Below are positions 17,328 through 25,521 of a DNA stretch of 64,000 nucleotides, one piece after another (positions within the stretch are counted from its first letter, which is position 1; each line of letters begins with the position of its first letter). The stretch covers positions 26,262 to 90,261 of the forward strand of contig NZ_JAAIJY010000008.1 of assembly GCF_011752065.1 (NCBI RefSeq), read 5' to 3'. The notes beneath the pieces are model-generated. The model had not been told where the DNA came from. It saw only the letters and a program-made list of their open reading frames with translations, and did not search any database. Position numbers and translations under genes: made by a program. This stretch comes from Actinomyces sp. ZJ308. GTDB taxonomy: Bacteria > Actinomycetota > Actinomycetes > Actinomycetales > Actinomycetaceae.

Positions 17328-18497
17328 TTGACTGCAGTGAACCCGGACAGGCTCCGCATCGCCATGATCGGGACGCGAGGCGTCCCCGCCAGGTACGGAG
17401 GTTTCGAGACCGCCATCGAGGAGGTGGGCCGGCGCCTGGCCGGTCGCGGTCACCAGGTCCTCGTCTACTGCCGCAACCCCGATCCGAGCACCCCGCTTCC
17501 CAGCACCTACCTGGGGATGCGGCTGGTCGAGCTGCCCTCGGTGAAGAACCGGAGCCTGGAGACCCTGTCGCACACGGCCCTGTCAGTGGTCCATCTCCTG
17601 CGCCGCACCCACCCGGATGCCGCCTTCGTCTTCAACGCCGCCAACTCCCCCTTCCTGCCCGCGCTGCGCGCCGCCCGCGTCCCGGTGGCCACCCACGTCG
17701 ACGGCCTGGAGTGGCGCCGCGGCAAGTGGGGCCCCACCGGCAAGCGCTACTACCGCGCGGCCGAGGCCCTGGCCGTGCGCTACTCCGACGCCCTCATCGC
17801 CGACGCCCAGGGCATCGCCGACTACTACACGGACGAGTTCAATGCCCCCACCGACCTCATCGCCTACGGGGCGCCCCGCATCACGGCCGACACCTCGCGC
17901 CTGTCCGAGCTGAGCCTGGCACCCAAGGGCTTCCACCTGGTCGTGGCCCGCTTCGAGGTGGAGAACCACGTCGACGTCATCGTCGAGGGCTACGTGCGCT
18001 CCGGTGCCGCGCTGCCGCTGGTCGTCGTCGGCTCGGCCCCCTACGCCGACGAGTACACCGCCCGCATCGAGTCCCTGGCCGATGGTCGGGTCCGGCTGCT
18101 CGGCGGCCTGTGGGACCAGGAGCTGCTCGACGCCCTCTACGCCGGCGCCCTGGTCTACTACCACGGCCACTCCGTGGGCGGCACCAATCCCTCCCTCCTG
18201 CGTGCCATCGGCGCGGGGGCCGCGGTGGACGCCTTCGACGTCTCCTTCAACCGTGAGGTCCTGGGCCAGGCCGGCCGCTACTGGACCTCGTCCGACGACG
18301 TGGCCGCCCTGGTCACCTCCGCCGAGTCCGACGTCGAGGCCCAGGCCGCGCGCGGCGAGGAGTCCCGCCGGCGGGCCGCCCTCTACGACTGGGACGAGGT
18401 GGCCTCCGGCTACGAGGCCCTGGCCCGACGCCTGGCGCTCGAGGGACCCACGCCTCACCGCCCCTCCGGGCGCCGCACGGGGAAGGTGAGCCTGTGA
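17328..18497 (+). CDS. GT4-type glycosyltransferase (DUF1972-like N-terminus)
   Basis: The 389-residue GT-B fold enzyme starts RLRIAMIGTRGVPARYGGFE, the hallmark of DUF1972/GT4 rhamnosyl- and related transferases, with NAANSPFLPALR and THVDGLEWRRGKWG following. The C-terminal nucleotide-sugar domain contains GFHLVVARFEVENHVD and SVGGTNPSLLRAIGAG. It is probably a cytosolic enzyme adding a hexose or rhamnose to the repeat unit. TTG at 17328 is preferred because AAAGGA ends 5 nt upstream; GTG at 17337 would be badly spaced. It overlaps the next transferase by 4 nt (GTGA). Confidence 0.85.
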   Translation: MTAVNPDRLRIAMIGTRGVPARYGGFETAIEEVGRRLAGRGHQVLVYCRNPDPSTPLPSTYLGMRLVELPSVKNRSLETLSHTALSVVHLLRRTHPDAAFVFNAANSPFLPALRAARVPVATHVDGLEWRRGKWGPTGKRYYRAAEALAVRYSDALIADAQGIADYYTDEFNAPTDLIAYGAPRITADTSRLSELSLAPKGFHLVVARFEVENHVDVIVEGYVRSGAALPLVVVGSAPYADEYTARIESLADGRVRLLGGLWDQELLDALYAGALVYYHGHSVGGTNPSLLRAIGAGAAVDAFDVSFNREVLGQAGRYWTSSDDVAALVTSAESDVEAQAARGEESRRRAALYDWDEVASGYEALARRLALEGPTPHRPSGRRTGKVSL

Positions 18498-19654
18498 GCC
18501 GGGGCGAGGCGGGCGGCGCCCGCATCCTCGTGGCCCATCCCTCCCCCGACCTCTACGGCTCGGACTGGCAGCTGGTCGAGACCATCCACGGACTCATCGA
18601 GGCCGGCCACGAGGTCCTCGTGGCCCTGCCCCTGGACGGTCCTCTGGTGGAGGTGCTTCGCGACGCCGGCGCGCGCGTGGCCGTCATGCCCTTCACGGTT
18701 CTGCGCAAGGCGCTGCTGAGCCCCCGGGGCCTGGCCCGGCTGTCCGCCCAGGCGGCTCCGGAGATCGCGCGCCTGCGTGCGGTCATCCGCGCCAGCCGGG
18801 CCGAGGCGGTCCTCACCAACACGGTGACGATCCCGTGGTGGCCGGTGGCCGCGAGCGCGGCGGACATCCCCGTGCTGGCGCACGTCCATGAGGCCGAGGA
18901 CACCCAGCGCCGGATCATCCGGGCCGGGCTCAACGCCCCGCTGCTGGCGGCCTCCCGGATCGTGGCGAACTCCGGGGCCGCCCGGGACGCGCTCCTGGAC
19001 GTCCAGCCGCGTCTGGCCTCGCGCACGGAGGTTGTCCACAACGGGGTCGCCGGTCCAGACCAGCCCCCGGAGCCTGTGCGCCGGCGTCGGCCGGGTGACT
19101 CGTTCCGGATCGCGATGGTGGGGCGACTGTCCCCGCGCAAGGGCGTGGACGTGGCGCTGGACGCCGTCGGACTTCTGCGCCGCTCGGGGGTGGACGCCTC
19201 CCTGAGCGTGTGCGGGTCGGTCTTCCCCGGCTACGAGTGGTACGAGGAGGAGCTGCGCGAGCGCGCCGCCGCGCCGGACCTGGACGGGCACGTCGAGCTG
19301 CTGGGCTACGTGCGCCCCACCTGGCCGGTGCTGGAGACCGCTGACGCCGTCGTCGTGCCCTCGCGGGCCGAGCCCTTCGGCAACACTGCGGTCGAGGCGA
19401 TGCACGCGGCCCGGCCGCTCGTGGCCTCCCGGGTCCAGGGTCTGGCCGAGGTCGTCACCGACGCGGTCACCGGGCTGCTCGTGCCCGCCGACGACGCCGC
19501 GGCCCTGGCCGAGGCGCTGGGCGCCCTGGAGGCGGACCCGGAGCTGGCGGCCCGGCTGGCCGGGCAGGGCGAGCGCGAGGCGGCCGAGCGGTTCTCCGTG
19601 GCCGGATACCGCGCCACCATGGCCCGGATCGTCGGCGAGCTCCTCGAGCGCTGA
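18494..19654 (+). CDS. GT4 glycosyltransferase
   Basis: The 386-residue GT-B enzyme has an N-terminal domain with HPSPDLYGSDWQLVETIHGL and a C-terminal domain with FRIAMVGRLSPRKGVDVALDA and the E-x7-E donor motif in PSRAEPFGNTAVEAMHAARP (GT4 family). It probably uses a nucleotide sugar to extend the lipid-linked unit. GTG overlaps the upstream stop, so it is coupled to that transferase. A large nested hairpin follows it. Confidence 0.88.
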   Translation: MSRGEAGGARILVAHPSPDLYGSDWQLVETIHGLIEAGHEVLVALPLDGPLVEVLRDAGARVAVMPFTVLRKALLSPRGLARLSAQAAPEIARLRAVIRASRAEAVLTNTVTIPWWPVAASAADIPVLAHVHEAEDTQRRIIRAGLNAPLLAASRIVANSGAARDALLDVQPRLASRTEVVHNGVAGPDQPPEPVRRRRPGDSFRIAMVGRLSPRKGVDVALDAVGLLRRSGVDASLSVCGSVFPGYEWYEEELRERAAAPDLDGHVELLGYVRPTWPVLETADAVVVPSRAEPFGNTAVEAMHAARPLVASRVQGLAEVVTDAVTGLLVPADDAAALAEALGALEADPELAARLAGQGEREAAERFSVAGYRATMARIVGELLER

Positions 19655-19673
19655 GGCCTCTGCCCCCATCGAG

Positions 19674-19732
19674 CCGGGCATTTTTCGCCTAGCCCTACCG
19701 TTTTTCGGTAGTACTACGCGAAAAATGCCCGG
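19674..19732. terminator. Nested hairpin terminator between convergent genes
   Basis: The outer arms (19674-19688 and 19718-19732) pair over 15 bp, CCGGGCATTTTTCGC with its exact complement. Inside, CTACCG (19695-19700) and CGGTAG (19706-19711) form a second stem with a TTTTT loop. The outer stem contains AAAAA/TTTTT, so U-runs occur on both strands. It lies between convergent stops at 19654 and 19745. Confidence 0.8.
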
Positions 19733-19744
19733 GTCGGCGGGGTA

Positions 19745-20650
19745 TCAGCGCTGGGCGGGGCGCAGGGGATCCTCGGCCAGCCCCAGGGAGAGGCTGACGT
19801 CGCCCTCCAGGGGCTGGTCGGGCCTCTCGAAGGGGACGACGCCGTCGCACAGGAAGACGGCCATCTCCACGAAGCTGGAGTAGGAGGCCCCGATGAGGTG
19901 CTGGGAGCTGGCCAGCAGGTAGAGGTCGACCAGTCCCGCGCGCACGCCGGCGGTGGTGTTGTAGCCGCCCTTGTCGGTCAGGAAGACGCAGCCGTCGAAC
20001 TCACCGGCCAGCCGCTCCTGAGCCTCGGGGGTGTCGCAGGACAGGAAGAAGGGGACGTCGGGGTGGTCGGCGCGGATCTGGCGCATCCGGTTCGCGAACC
20101 ACTCCACCGGGGAGGACTCGATGGTCTTGGCGTGGGAGACCGCGTGGGTGCGCACCTGGATGCCGACGTAGGGGCGCCCGCGCAGGTGGGTGTCGTAGAT
20201 GGAGCGGACCTCATCGGCGATCTCGTCGACCGGGGTGAGCTCGCGCAGCAGCTCGGTCCAGGGGCGCGGGCCGGTGCCCGCGGCCCCCTCCTCGGCCCCC
20301 TCCTCCCAGGCCGGGTCCTCCCAGGTGATGGGCAGACCGTGGGAGTGGATCTGCCACAGGTGGGTGCGTCTCAGCTCGGGCGTGACCCGAACCCCCTTGG
20401 GCCGGCGATAGCGGGCCAGGGGAAGGAGCGCTCGGGAGGTCAGACGTGATACCGAGGTGCCTGCCCGGAAGTGCCAGAGCTCATCCATCCGGGGGCCGAA
20501 GTACTCGTCGGTGCTCCACACGTAGTAGAGGTCGCGATCCTCAACCCGGGCGAGCTCCTGGGCGGACAGCAGCGCACGCACGCGGTTACCCAGTCCGTCC
20601 TTGCGTCCTGTATGGACCAGTAGCGCCTTGCGACCGGTAAGCAGAGCCAT
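19745..20650 (-). CDS. Fucosyltransferase-like (NodZ/GT23-superfamily) protein
   Basis: The 301-residue protein begins MALLTGRKALLVHTGRKDGL, then GNRVRALLSAQEL. The opening glycine-rich loop, the later YVGIQVRTHAVSHAKTI (Arg in a VxxRxxH-like donor site) and HLIGASYSSFVEMAVFL resemble NodZ/POFUT-type GT-B fucosyltransferases. The similarity is by eye and distant; it could be another GT-B transferase. It has no signal peptide or membrane segment. ATG at 20650 has AAGGA 6-7 nt upstream; longer upstream frames lack a good site. It lies in the polysaccharide locus next to the CDP-alcohol transferase gene. Confidence 0.55.
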   Translation of the reverse strand: MALLTGRKALLVHTGRKDGLGNRVRALLSAQELARVEDRDLYYVWSTDEYFGPRMDELWHFRAGTSVSRLTSRALLPLARYRRPKGVRVTPELRRTHLWQIHSHGLPITWEDPAWEEGAEEGAAGTGPRPWTELLRELTPVDEIADEVRSIYDTHLRGRPYVGIQVRTHAVSHAKTIESSPVEWFANRMRQIRADHPDVPFFLSCDTPEAQERLAGEFDGCVFLTDKGGYNTTAGVRAGLVDLYLLASSQHLIGASYSSFVEMAVFLCDGVVPFERPDQPLEGDVSLSLGLAEDPLRPAQR

Positions 20651-20754
20651 GGGATTCCTTAAGAGAAGTGTGCGGAAGAGGTTAGGTTGACTGAAACATC
20701 GGCGGCCCAACGGCGCAGGAACGGCGACGCGGGTCCTGCGGCCTCGCCGGGGGA

Positions 20755-21489
20755 CTACTGGGCGTCGCGCCGCAGGTCGCGGTACCACTTGGGCAGGGCC
20801 AGGGCCACGTAGCCCGCGTAGCCCAGCAGCATGACGCCGTAGATCCACAGGAAGACCGTGGGGGCGAAGCGGGTCATGAGCACGAAGCACATGAGCCCGT
20901 AGTCCGTGGGGGCTGATAGGACCGACTTGATGACGCCCGGACGCTCCTCGTCCTTGGCCAGGGGCGTCCCACCGTGATAACGCAGCTGATAGGTCAGGAT
21001 GTAACTGAAGAAGTGGATATTCTGAACCGCTCCGAAAGCGAGCGGAATAAGCAGAGCCGAAGGCGGCAGATCCGTAAACCGGAACAGGGAGACGGCAATG
21101 GCCCCATGAATTGTGGAGAGCTTAATAACGTCGGCGACATGGTCGAGCCATTCACCGGCTTTTGACCCGCCGTTTCGCAGTCTCGCCAGCTGCCCGTCCG
21201 CGGCGTCAAGGGCATAACCGAACATGAGCAGCAGGGCAGTGGACACGGTGGAGACGACTGTAGGACGCCACAGGGCGATGAGAGCGATGCCGCTGTAGGT
21301 GCACAGCGCCGAGAGCACCGTCACCTGATCCGGGGTCGCGCCGAGCCGGTGGGCGATGGCGGCCAGGACCCGACCCGCGGGACGGTTGATGATGCGGGAG
21401 TAGAGGGGGGCGCCGGCCTTGGACTTCTGGGCCCGGGACAGCGCCCTGATGTTCTCGGCGATGGTGGGGGAACCGGCAGGGGAGCTCAT
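20755..21489 (-). CDS. CDP-alcohol phosphotransferase (membrane)
   Basis: The 244-residue protein has several membrane helices and the complete family motif D-xx-DG-xx-AR-x8-G-xxx-D-xxx-D: Asp95, Asp98-Gly99, Ala102-Arg103, Gly112, Asp116 and Asp120. Such enzymes move a phospho-alcohol from a CDP-linked donor onto a lipid or other alcohol acceptor. The TagD-like cytidylyltransferase at 25081 suggests the pair makes and uses a CDP-activated polyol or glycerol for the polysaccharide, rather than ordinary phospholipid synthesis. ATG has AAGGAG 7 nt upstream. The stretch around 20970-21200 is visibly less GC-rich than its neighbours, hinting at transfer. Confidence 0.85.
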   Translation of the reverse strand: MSSPAGSPTIAENIRALSRAQKSKAGAPLYSRIINRPAGRVLAAIAHRLGATPDQVTVLSALCTYSGIALIALWRPTVVSTVSTALLLMFGYALDAADGQLARLRNGGSKAGEWLDHVADVIKLSTIHGAIAVSLFRFTDLPPSALLIPLAFGAVQNIHFFSYILTYQLRYHGGTPLAKDEERPGVIKSVLSAPTDYGLMCFVLMTRFAPTVFLWIYGVMLLGYAGYVALALPKWYRDLRRDAQ

Positions 21490-21657
21490 GAGGCATCTCC
21501 TTGGACGAGGCCCGCGGAATCGGGCCGGGATGGCGGACGATGAGGAACAGTGAGGAGGCGAGTCAGGCAGTGATGCGGCACGGAGGAAGCGGCGTCGGCA
21601 TGCGGGTGGCGTGAACAGCCCCAGAGCCTGCGGCCCATGAGAAGGACGGGAAGGAGC

Positions 21658-23190
21658 TCACCGCTCCTCCTGCGCCTGCGCCAGCTCGCGGCGGCGTCGG
21701 GCCACGTCCCGACGCACCCACCAGGCGTAGGGGATGATCTGGCACAGGATCACCGAGATCACCGACCCCAGGATAGGGCCGGCCGCGTCGAAGGGCCCAA
21801 TGAGGACCCAGGAGATGGCCAGATTCATCGGCACCAGGATGAGGACCGGGATCACCTGGAACTGCAGCCCGCGGGGGTCGGTCATGTACATGCCCAGTGG
21901 CTGCTTGCCGGCCTCGACGGCGACGTAGGCGGCGAAGGCCCACACGAGAGCGGCCGGCAGGACGATCTTGCCGTGGGACATGACCCGGGCGGCCCAGGGG
22001 GTGACGGCCACGAGGGCGAGAGCCAGGAGGAAGCCGCCCCCGCTGAAGATCATGGCCGGCTTGAAGGGGTTCTCGATGCGCTTGTCGGCCCGGGCTCGGG
22101 CGAACATCGGCCACATGGCGACGCCGGCCGCCATGACGGTCTGGGTCAGCATGTTGAACAGGTTGTTGGCCAGGTTGTACTCGGCCAGGGCCTGCGACTG
22201 GCCCAGGTGGGACAGCAGGAGCCGGTCGGTCTGGAAGGCGATCGGGATGGCCAGGGACTGGAGGAGCTGAGGGCCGGCGGTGTTGACGATGCGCACGCCC
22301 CGCACGCTGCGCAGACGGGGCACGTCCTTGAGGGCGCCTGCGAACAGGGGCCGGGTGGCCCGCCAGGCGACGACGATGCAGATGACCGATACCAGCGCGT
22401 TGGCGATGTAGGAGTAGACGGACACGGCGTTGCCGCGCCCCAGGCCGGTGACGATGGCCAGCAGCAGGAAGCAGGACATGGCCGGGGAGACGACCCCCTG
22501 GCTGATGACCTGCGTGGCCGAGCGCCCCAGACCGATGATGACGCGCTGCCCCACCGACAGCGGCAGGGCCGCCGCGTAGATGATGAGGCAGACGGTGGCG
22601 GTGAGCCCGCCGCCCTCCATGAGCTTGCCGCCCAGCAGCCCGGGCCAGGCCCCCAGCAGCATGATGACGATGCCGACGGTGCTGATGACCAGGGCCGAGC
22701 CGAGCAGGACCCGGACGGCGGTGGTGATCGTGCGCCGCACGGTCGAGTCATGGGCCGGGTCGGTCGAGCTCGCCACCGTGTTGAGGATGACCGCACCGAT
22801 CCCCAGGTCGGTGAAGGGCATGAGCGTGGGGAAGGTGGCCAGCAGGCCGTACTGGGCGAAGGCGTCGGCACCGAAGTGCCTGATGATGAGACTGGTATTG
22901 ACCAGACCGAAGACGCCCGAGATACCCATGACCACAACCTTGGCCACGGCTGTGGTTCCCACAGATGACCAGCTGGCGCCCGAGGACGATCCCCGCCGCA
23001 GAGTCCCCCCGAGCCGCCGCAGCGGCGAGCGCCGTCGGGCCGACGACGACCCCGGCCCAACGGTCGCCTCAACCGCCGAAGGGCTTGCGAGACCTGCCGT
23101 ATCAGCGGGTCTCCGACGGCCGGAGGAGCCCGCCGGATCGTCGCTCGCCGAAGAGACCGGCGTGGGCGTCGAGGAACTCGACTGGATCAC
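21658..23190 (-). CDS. Wzx-type polysaccharide flippase
   Basis: The protein has 510 residues, with a Ser/Pro/Arg-rich cytoplasmic N-terminus of about 75 residues and then 12-14 hydrophobic helices in the MATE/MOP exporter pattern. It has VGTTAVAKVVVMGISGVFGL, RHFGADAFAQYGLLATFP and QTDRLLLSHLGQSQALAEYN, typical of Wzx O-unit flippases. It would carry undecaprenyl-diphosphate-linked repeat units across the membrane for the Wzy polymerase. GTG at 23190 is preferred because AGGAG lies 6 nt upstream. Confidence 0.85.
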   Translation of the reverse strand: MIQSSSSTPTPVSSASDDPAGSSGRRRPADTAGLASPSAVEATVGPGSSSARRRSPLRRLGGTLRRGSSSGASWSSVGTTAVAKVVVMGISGVFGLVNTSLIIRHFGADAFAQYGLLATFPTLMPFTDLGIGAVILNTVASSTDPAHDSTVRRTITTAVRVLLGSALVISTVGIVIMLLGAWPGLLGGKLMEGGGLTATVCLIIYAAALPLSVGQRVIIGLGRSATQVISQGVVSPAMSCFLLLAIVTGLGRGNAVSVYSYIANALVSVICIVVAWRATRPLFAGALKDVPRLRSVRGVRIVNTAGPQLLQSLAIPIAFQTDRLLLSHLGQSQALAEYNLANNLFNMLTQTVMAAGVAMWPMFARARADKRIENPFKPAMIFSGGGFLLALALVAVTPWAARVMSHGKIVLPAALVWAFAAYVAVEAGKQPLGMYMTDPRGLQFQVIPVLILVPMNLAISWVLIGPFDAAGPILGSVISVILCQIIPYAWWVRRDVARRRRELAQAQEER

Positions 23191-23626
23191 ATCGCACTCC
23201 TGATGTTGTAGGAAGGTCACAATCCGGCATCGGGGGGACACCTGAAGACAGGCACGAGAGTAGACCCACCGACATCAGCGACCTGCTATCTTTTGTTTAT
23301 CGACTTGTGACATTGACCGACCCCTACCCACCCCCCTTGGCATAACCTCAGCAAACCGGCGCTGACCAGGCAGAACGCCCCCTGCTGGGAGAACCCTGAA
23401 AGGTCCCTCATAAGTGTATTGATGTCTCCATATCGTTGCTCACCTGTAACATACAGTCATCCCAAACACATCTCGACTCCTCGCCCCAACCCTGCGATCT
23501 TGGCCACTTCCCACAAATAACGCCCGCCAGAGTTAGTAGCATTCTAAAACTGCTGCTGTTCACGACGTCCCGTCAGCACTACTCGACAGTTATTGCCCAC
23601 CCTCGATCATCCCTGCGGAGTCCACC
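23191..23626. promoter_or_regulatory. Divergent promoter region wzx / priming transferase
   Basis: This 436-bp gap is clearly more AT-rich than the surrounding genes. It should contain promoters for both the flippase (minus) and the priming transferase (plus). TTGTTTAT-like and TTGACC-like elements occur near 23290-23320, but I cannot assign start sites with confidence. No open frame looks coding. Confidence 0.4.
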
Positions 23627-25081
23627 TTGTCTAGTTCGACCCTGACACTGCCTCAGCGCGAGCAGCACCGGCGTCCCTCGACAGCAGCAGCCGACGCCAC
23701 CTCCCCCACCGCTCCGCGCAGTCCTTGGGCGCGCACGCGCCGCGACCTCGTCATCTGGCTCGTCCTGTCCGACCTCTTCGCCATCACCGCACCCGTCTGG
23801 GTCGCCCTCCTGACCGGCCACCTGCCACTGGTCTGGTCCGCCGCGACCGTGGGTTCCACGATGGTGCTCACCGCCTGGTTCCTGGGAGCTCTCGGCATCG
23901 ACGCCGTCGAGCAGGCCGGCCCCGGCACGGGTCGTTTCGTCGCCGCCGCCGTTGTGAGCCTCCCGGTGGCCCTGCTGCTGGCCGACCTGTCCGGAGTCGC
24001 CCGGACCACCCTCCTGGCCGCCCTGGCGCTCCAGCTCCTCCTGGCCATCACCGGACGCTCCATCGAGTCCGGCTGGCTGCACCGTCGCCGCCTCGAGGGC
24101 CATGCGCTGCGCCGCACGCTCATCGTCATGGGCTCGGGCGCCCAGCCCATGCTCACTCAGCTGCGCCGCCACCCCATGGACGGCTTCCTCATCGTGGGGT
24201 ACCTGTCCTCGGGGCAGGACCGCGCCTTCCACTCGGCCGAGCCCGTGCGCAGCCCCCAGCACATCGCCCAGACCCTGCACGCCGAGCGCATCGACGCCGT
24301 CATGACGGTCGGCTCGGTCACGCCGGAGGACCTGGTCACCCTCATGCGAGGCCTGGAGAACACCCAGGTGCGCCTCGTCGTCGCCCCCGGACTGCAGGAC
24401 GTCGTGCCCGGGCGCCTGCGGGCCCTGACCGTCACCCACGGCTGGACCGGACTCATCGCCGTCAAGACCCGCCGCACCCGCGCCCTGGGCAAGGTCCTGT
24501 TCGACCACCTCGCCGGCGCCGTCGGGCTGGCCCTCATCTCACCGCTGCTGGCGGCCACCGCGGTCGCGATCCGTATCGACTCACCCGGACCGGTCTTCTA
24601 CACCCAGACCCGCGTGGGTCAGAACGGCAGGCCCTTCACCATGTGGAAGTTCCGCTCCATGTACATCGACTCCGACGCCCGTCGCGCGTCGGTGGTCAAG
24701 TCCGGCGGCGACGCCGGCAACGAGGTCATGTTCAAGGACCGTCAGGACCCGCGCATCACCCGTGTGGGCCGCTGGATCCGTCGTCTGTCGATCGACGAGC
24801 TGCCCCAGCTCATCAACGTCGTGCGCGGGGACATGAGCCTGGTGGGGCCCCGCCCCGCACTTCCCGTCGAGGTCGCCAAGTACGACGCCGAGGCGCTGCG
24901 TCGTCTCCTGGTCAAGCCCGGCCTGACCGGTCTGTGGCAGATCTCCGGGCGCTCGGACCTGTCCTGGGCCTCCACCGTGGCCCTGGACCGTCACTACGTG
25001 GAGAACCGGGGCGGAGCCCTGGACGCGAAGATCTTCGCCGGCACGCTGCGCGCGGTTATCGGCGGAAAGGGAGCCTACTGA
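23627..25081 (+). CDS. Polyprenyl glycosylphosphotransferase (WbaP/CpsE-type priming enzyme)
   Basis: The 484-residue membrane enzyme starts the repeat unit by moving a sugar-1-phosphate onto undecaprenyl phosphate. It has four N-terminal membrane helices (about 40-150), a Rossmann-like middle domain with TLIVMGSGAQPMLTQL, a re-entrant helix near 290-315, and the catalytic core: IDSPGPVFYTQTRVGQNGRP, FTMWKFRSM, IDELPQLINV, RGDMSLVGPRPALP and KPGLTGLWQISGRS. Start TTG at 23627 has GGAG 7 nt upstream. Its TGA overlaps the ATG of the cytidylyltransferase by 1 nt. Confidence 0.93.
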   Translation: MSSSTLTLPQREQHRRPSTAAADATSPTAPRSPWARTRRDLVIWLVLSDLFAITAPVWVALLTGHLPLVWSAATVGSTMVLTAWFLGALGIDAVEQAGPGTGRFVAAAVVSLPVALLLADLSGVARTTLLAALALQLLLAITGRSIESGWLHRRRLEGHALRRTLIVMGSGAQPMLTQLRRHPMDGFLIVGYLSSGQDRAFHSAEPVRSPQHIAQTLHAERIDAVMTVGSVTPEDLVTLMRGLENTQVRLVVAPGLQDVVPGRLRALTVTHGWTGLIAVKTRRTRALGKVLFDHLAGAVGLALISPLLAATAVAIRIDSPGPVFYTQTRVGQNGRPFTMWKFRSMYIDSDARRASVVKSGGDAGNEVMFKDRQDPRITRVGRWIRRLSIDELPQLINVVRGDMSLVGPRPALPVEVAKYDAEALRRLLVKPGLTGLWQISGRSDLSWASTVALDRHYVENRGGALDAKIFAGTLRAVIGGKGAY

Positions 25082-25521
25082 TGATCACCGGCTACGTCCC
25101 CGGCGGCTTCGACATGCTGCATGTGGGACACCTCAACATCCTCACCGAGGCGGCCAAGCGCTGCGACCACCTCATCGCGGGGGTCGCCACCGACGAGTCG
25201 CTGGAGCGGATGAAGGGGCGCGGCCCCATCGTGCCCCTGGCCGAGCGCATGGCCATGGTGGCCGCCCTGCGCATGGTGGACTCCGTGATCCCCGACTACG
25301 ACCAGGACAAGCGCCTGGCCTGGAAGCGCTCTCCCTTCGACGTGCTGTTCAAGGGCACTGACTGGGAGGGCACGGACAAGGGTCGCCGCCTCGAGGCCGA
25401 GATGGCCGAGGTCGGCGCCTCGGTGATCTACCTGCCCTACACACCCACCACCTCCTCGACGATGCTGCGGCGCACCCTCGTCCAGGAGGTCGCATCCCGC
25501 AGTCCCCAAGGGGCCCAGTGA
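25081..25521 (+). CDS. TagD-like cytidylyltransferase (CDP-alcohol synthesis)
   Basis: The 146-residue enzyme has the cytidylyltransferase fold: GYVPGGFDMLHVGH (HxGH at residues 14-17) and the C-terminal TTSSTMLRR, corresponding to the ISTTxIxxR-type signature. It activates a phospho-alcohol such as glycerol 3-phosphate with CTP. Substrate choice (glycerol, ethanolamine or another polyol) cannot be read. It is coupled at both ends: ATG overlaps the upstream stop, and its TGA overlaps the GTG of the giant surface protein by 4 nt. It is the likely partner of the CDP-alcohol transferase at 20755. Confidence 0.85.
   Translation: MITGYVPGGFDMLHVGHLNILTEAAKRCDHLIAGVATDESLERMKGRGPIVPLAERMAMVAALRMVDSVIPDYDQDKRLAWKRSPFDVLFKGTDWEGTDKGRRLEAEMAEVGASVIYLPYTPTTSSTMLRRTLVQEVASRSPQGAQ

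Noticed and set aside
23725..25080. Upstream extension of the cytidylyltransferase frame (to 598 codons)
   Set aside because: The upstream part is Arg/Pro-rich and overlaps the priming transferase in another frame; the real start is ATG 25081 just before the GYVPGGFD motif.
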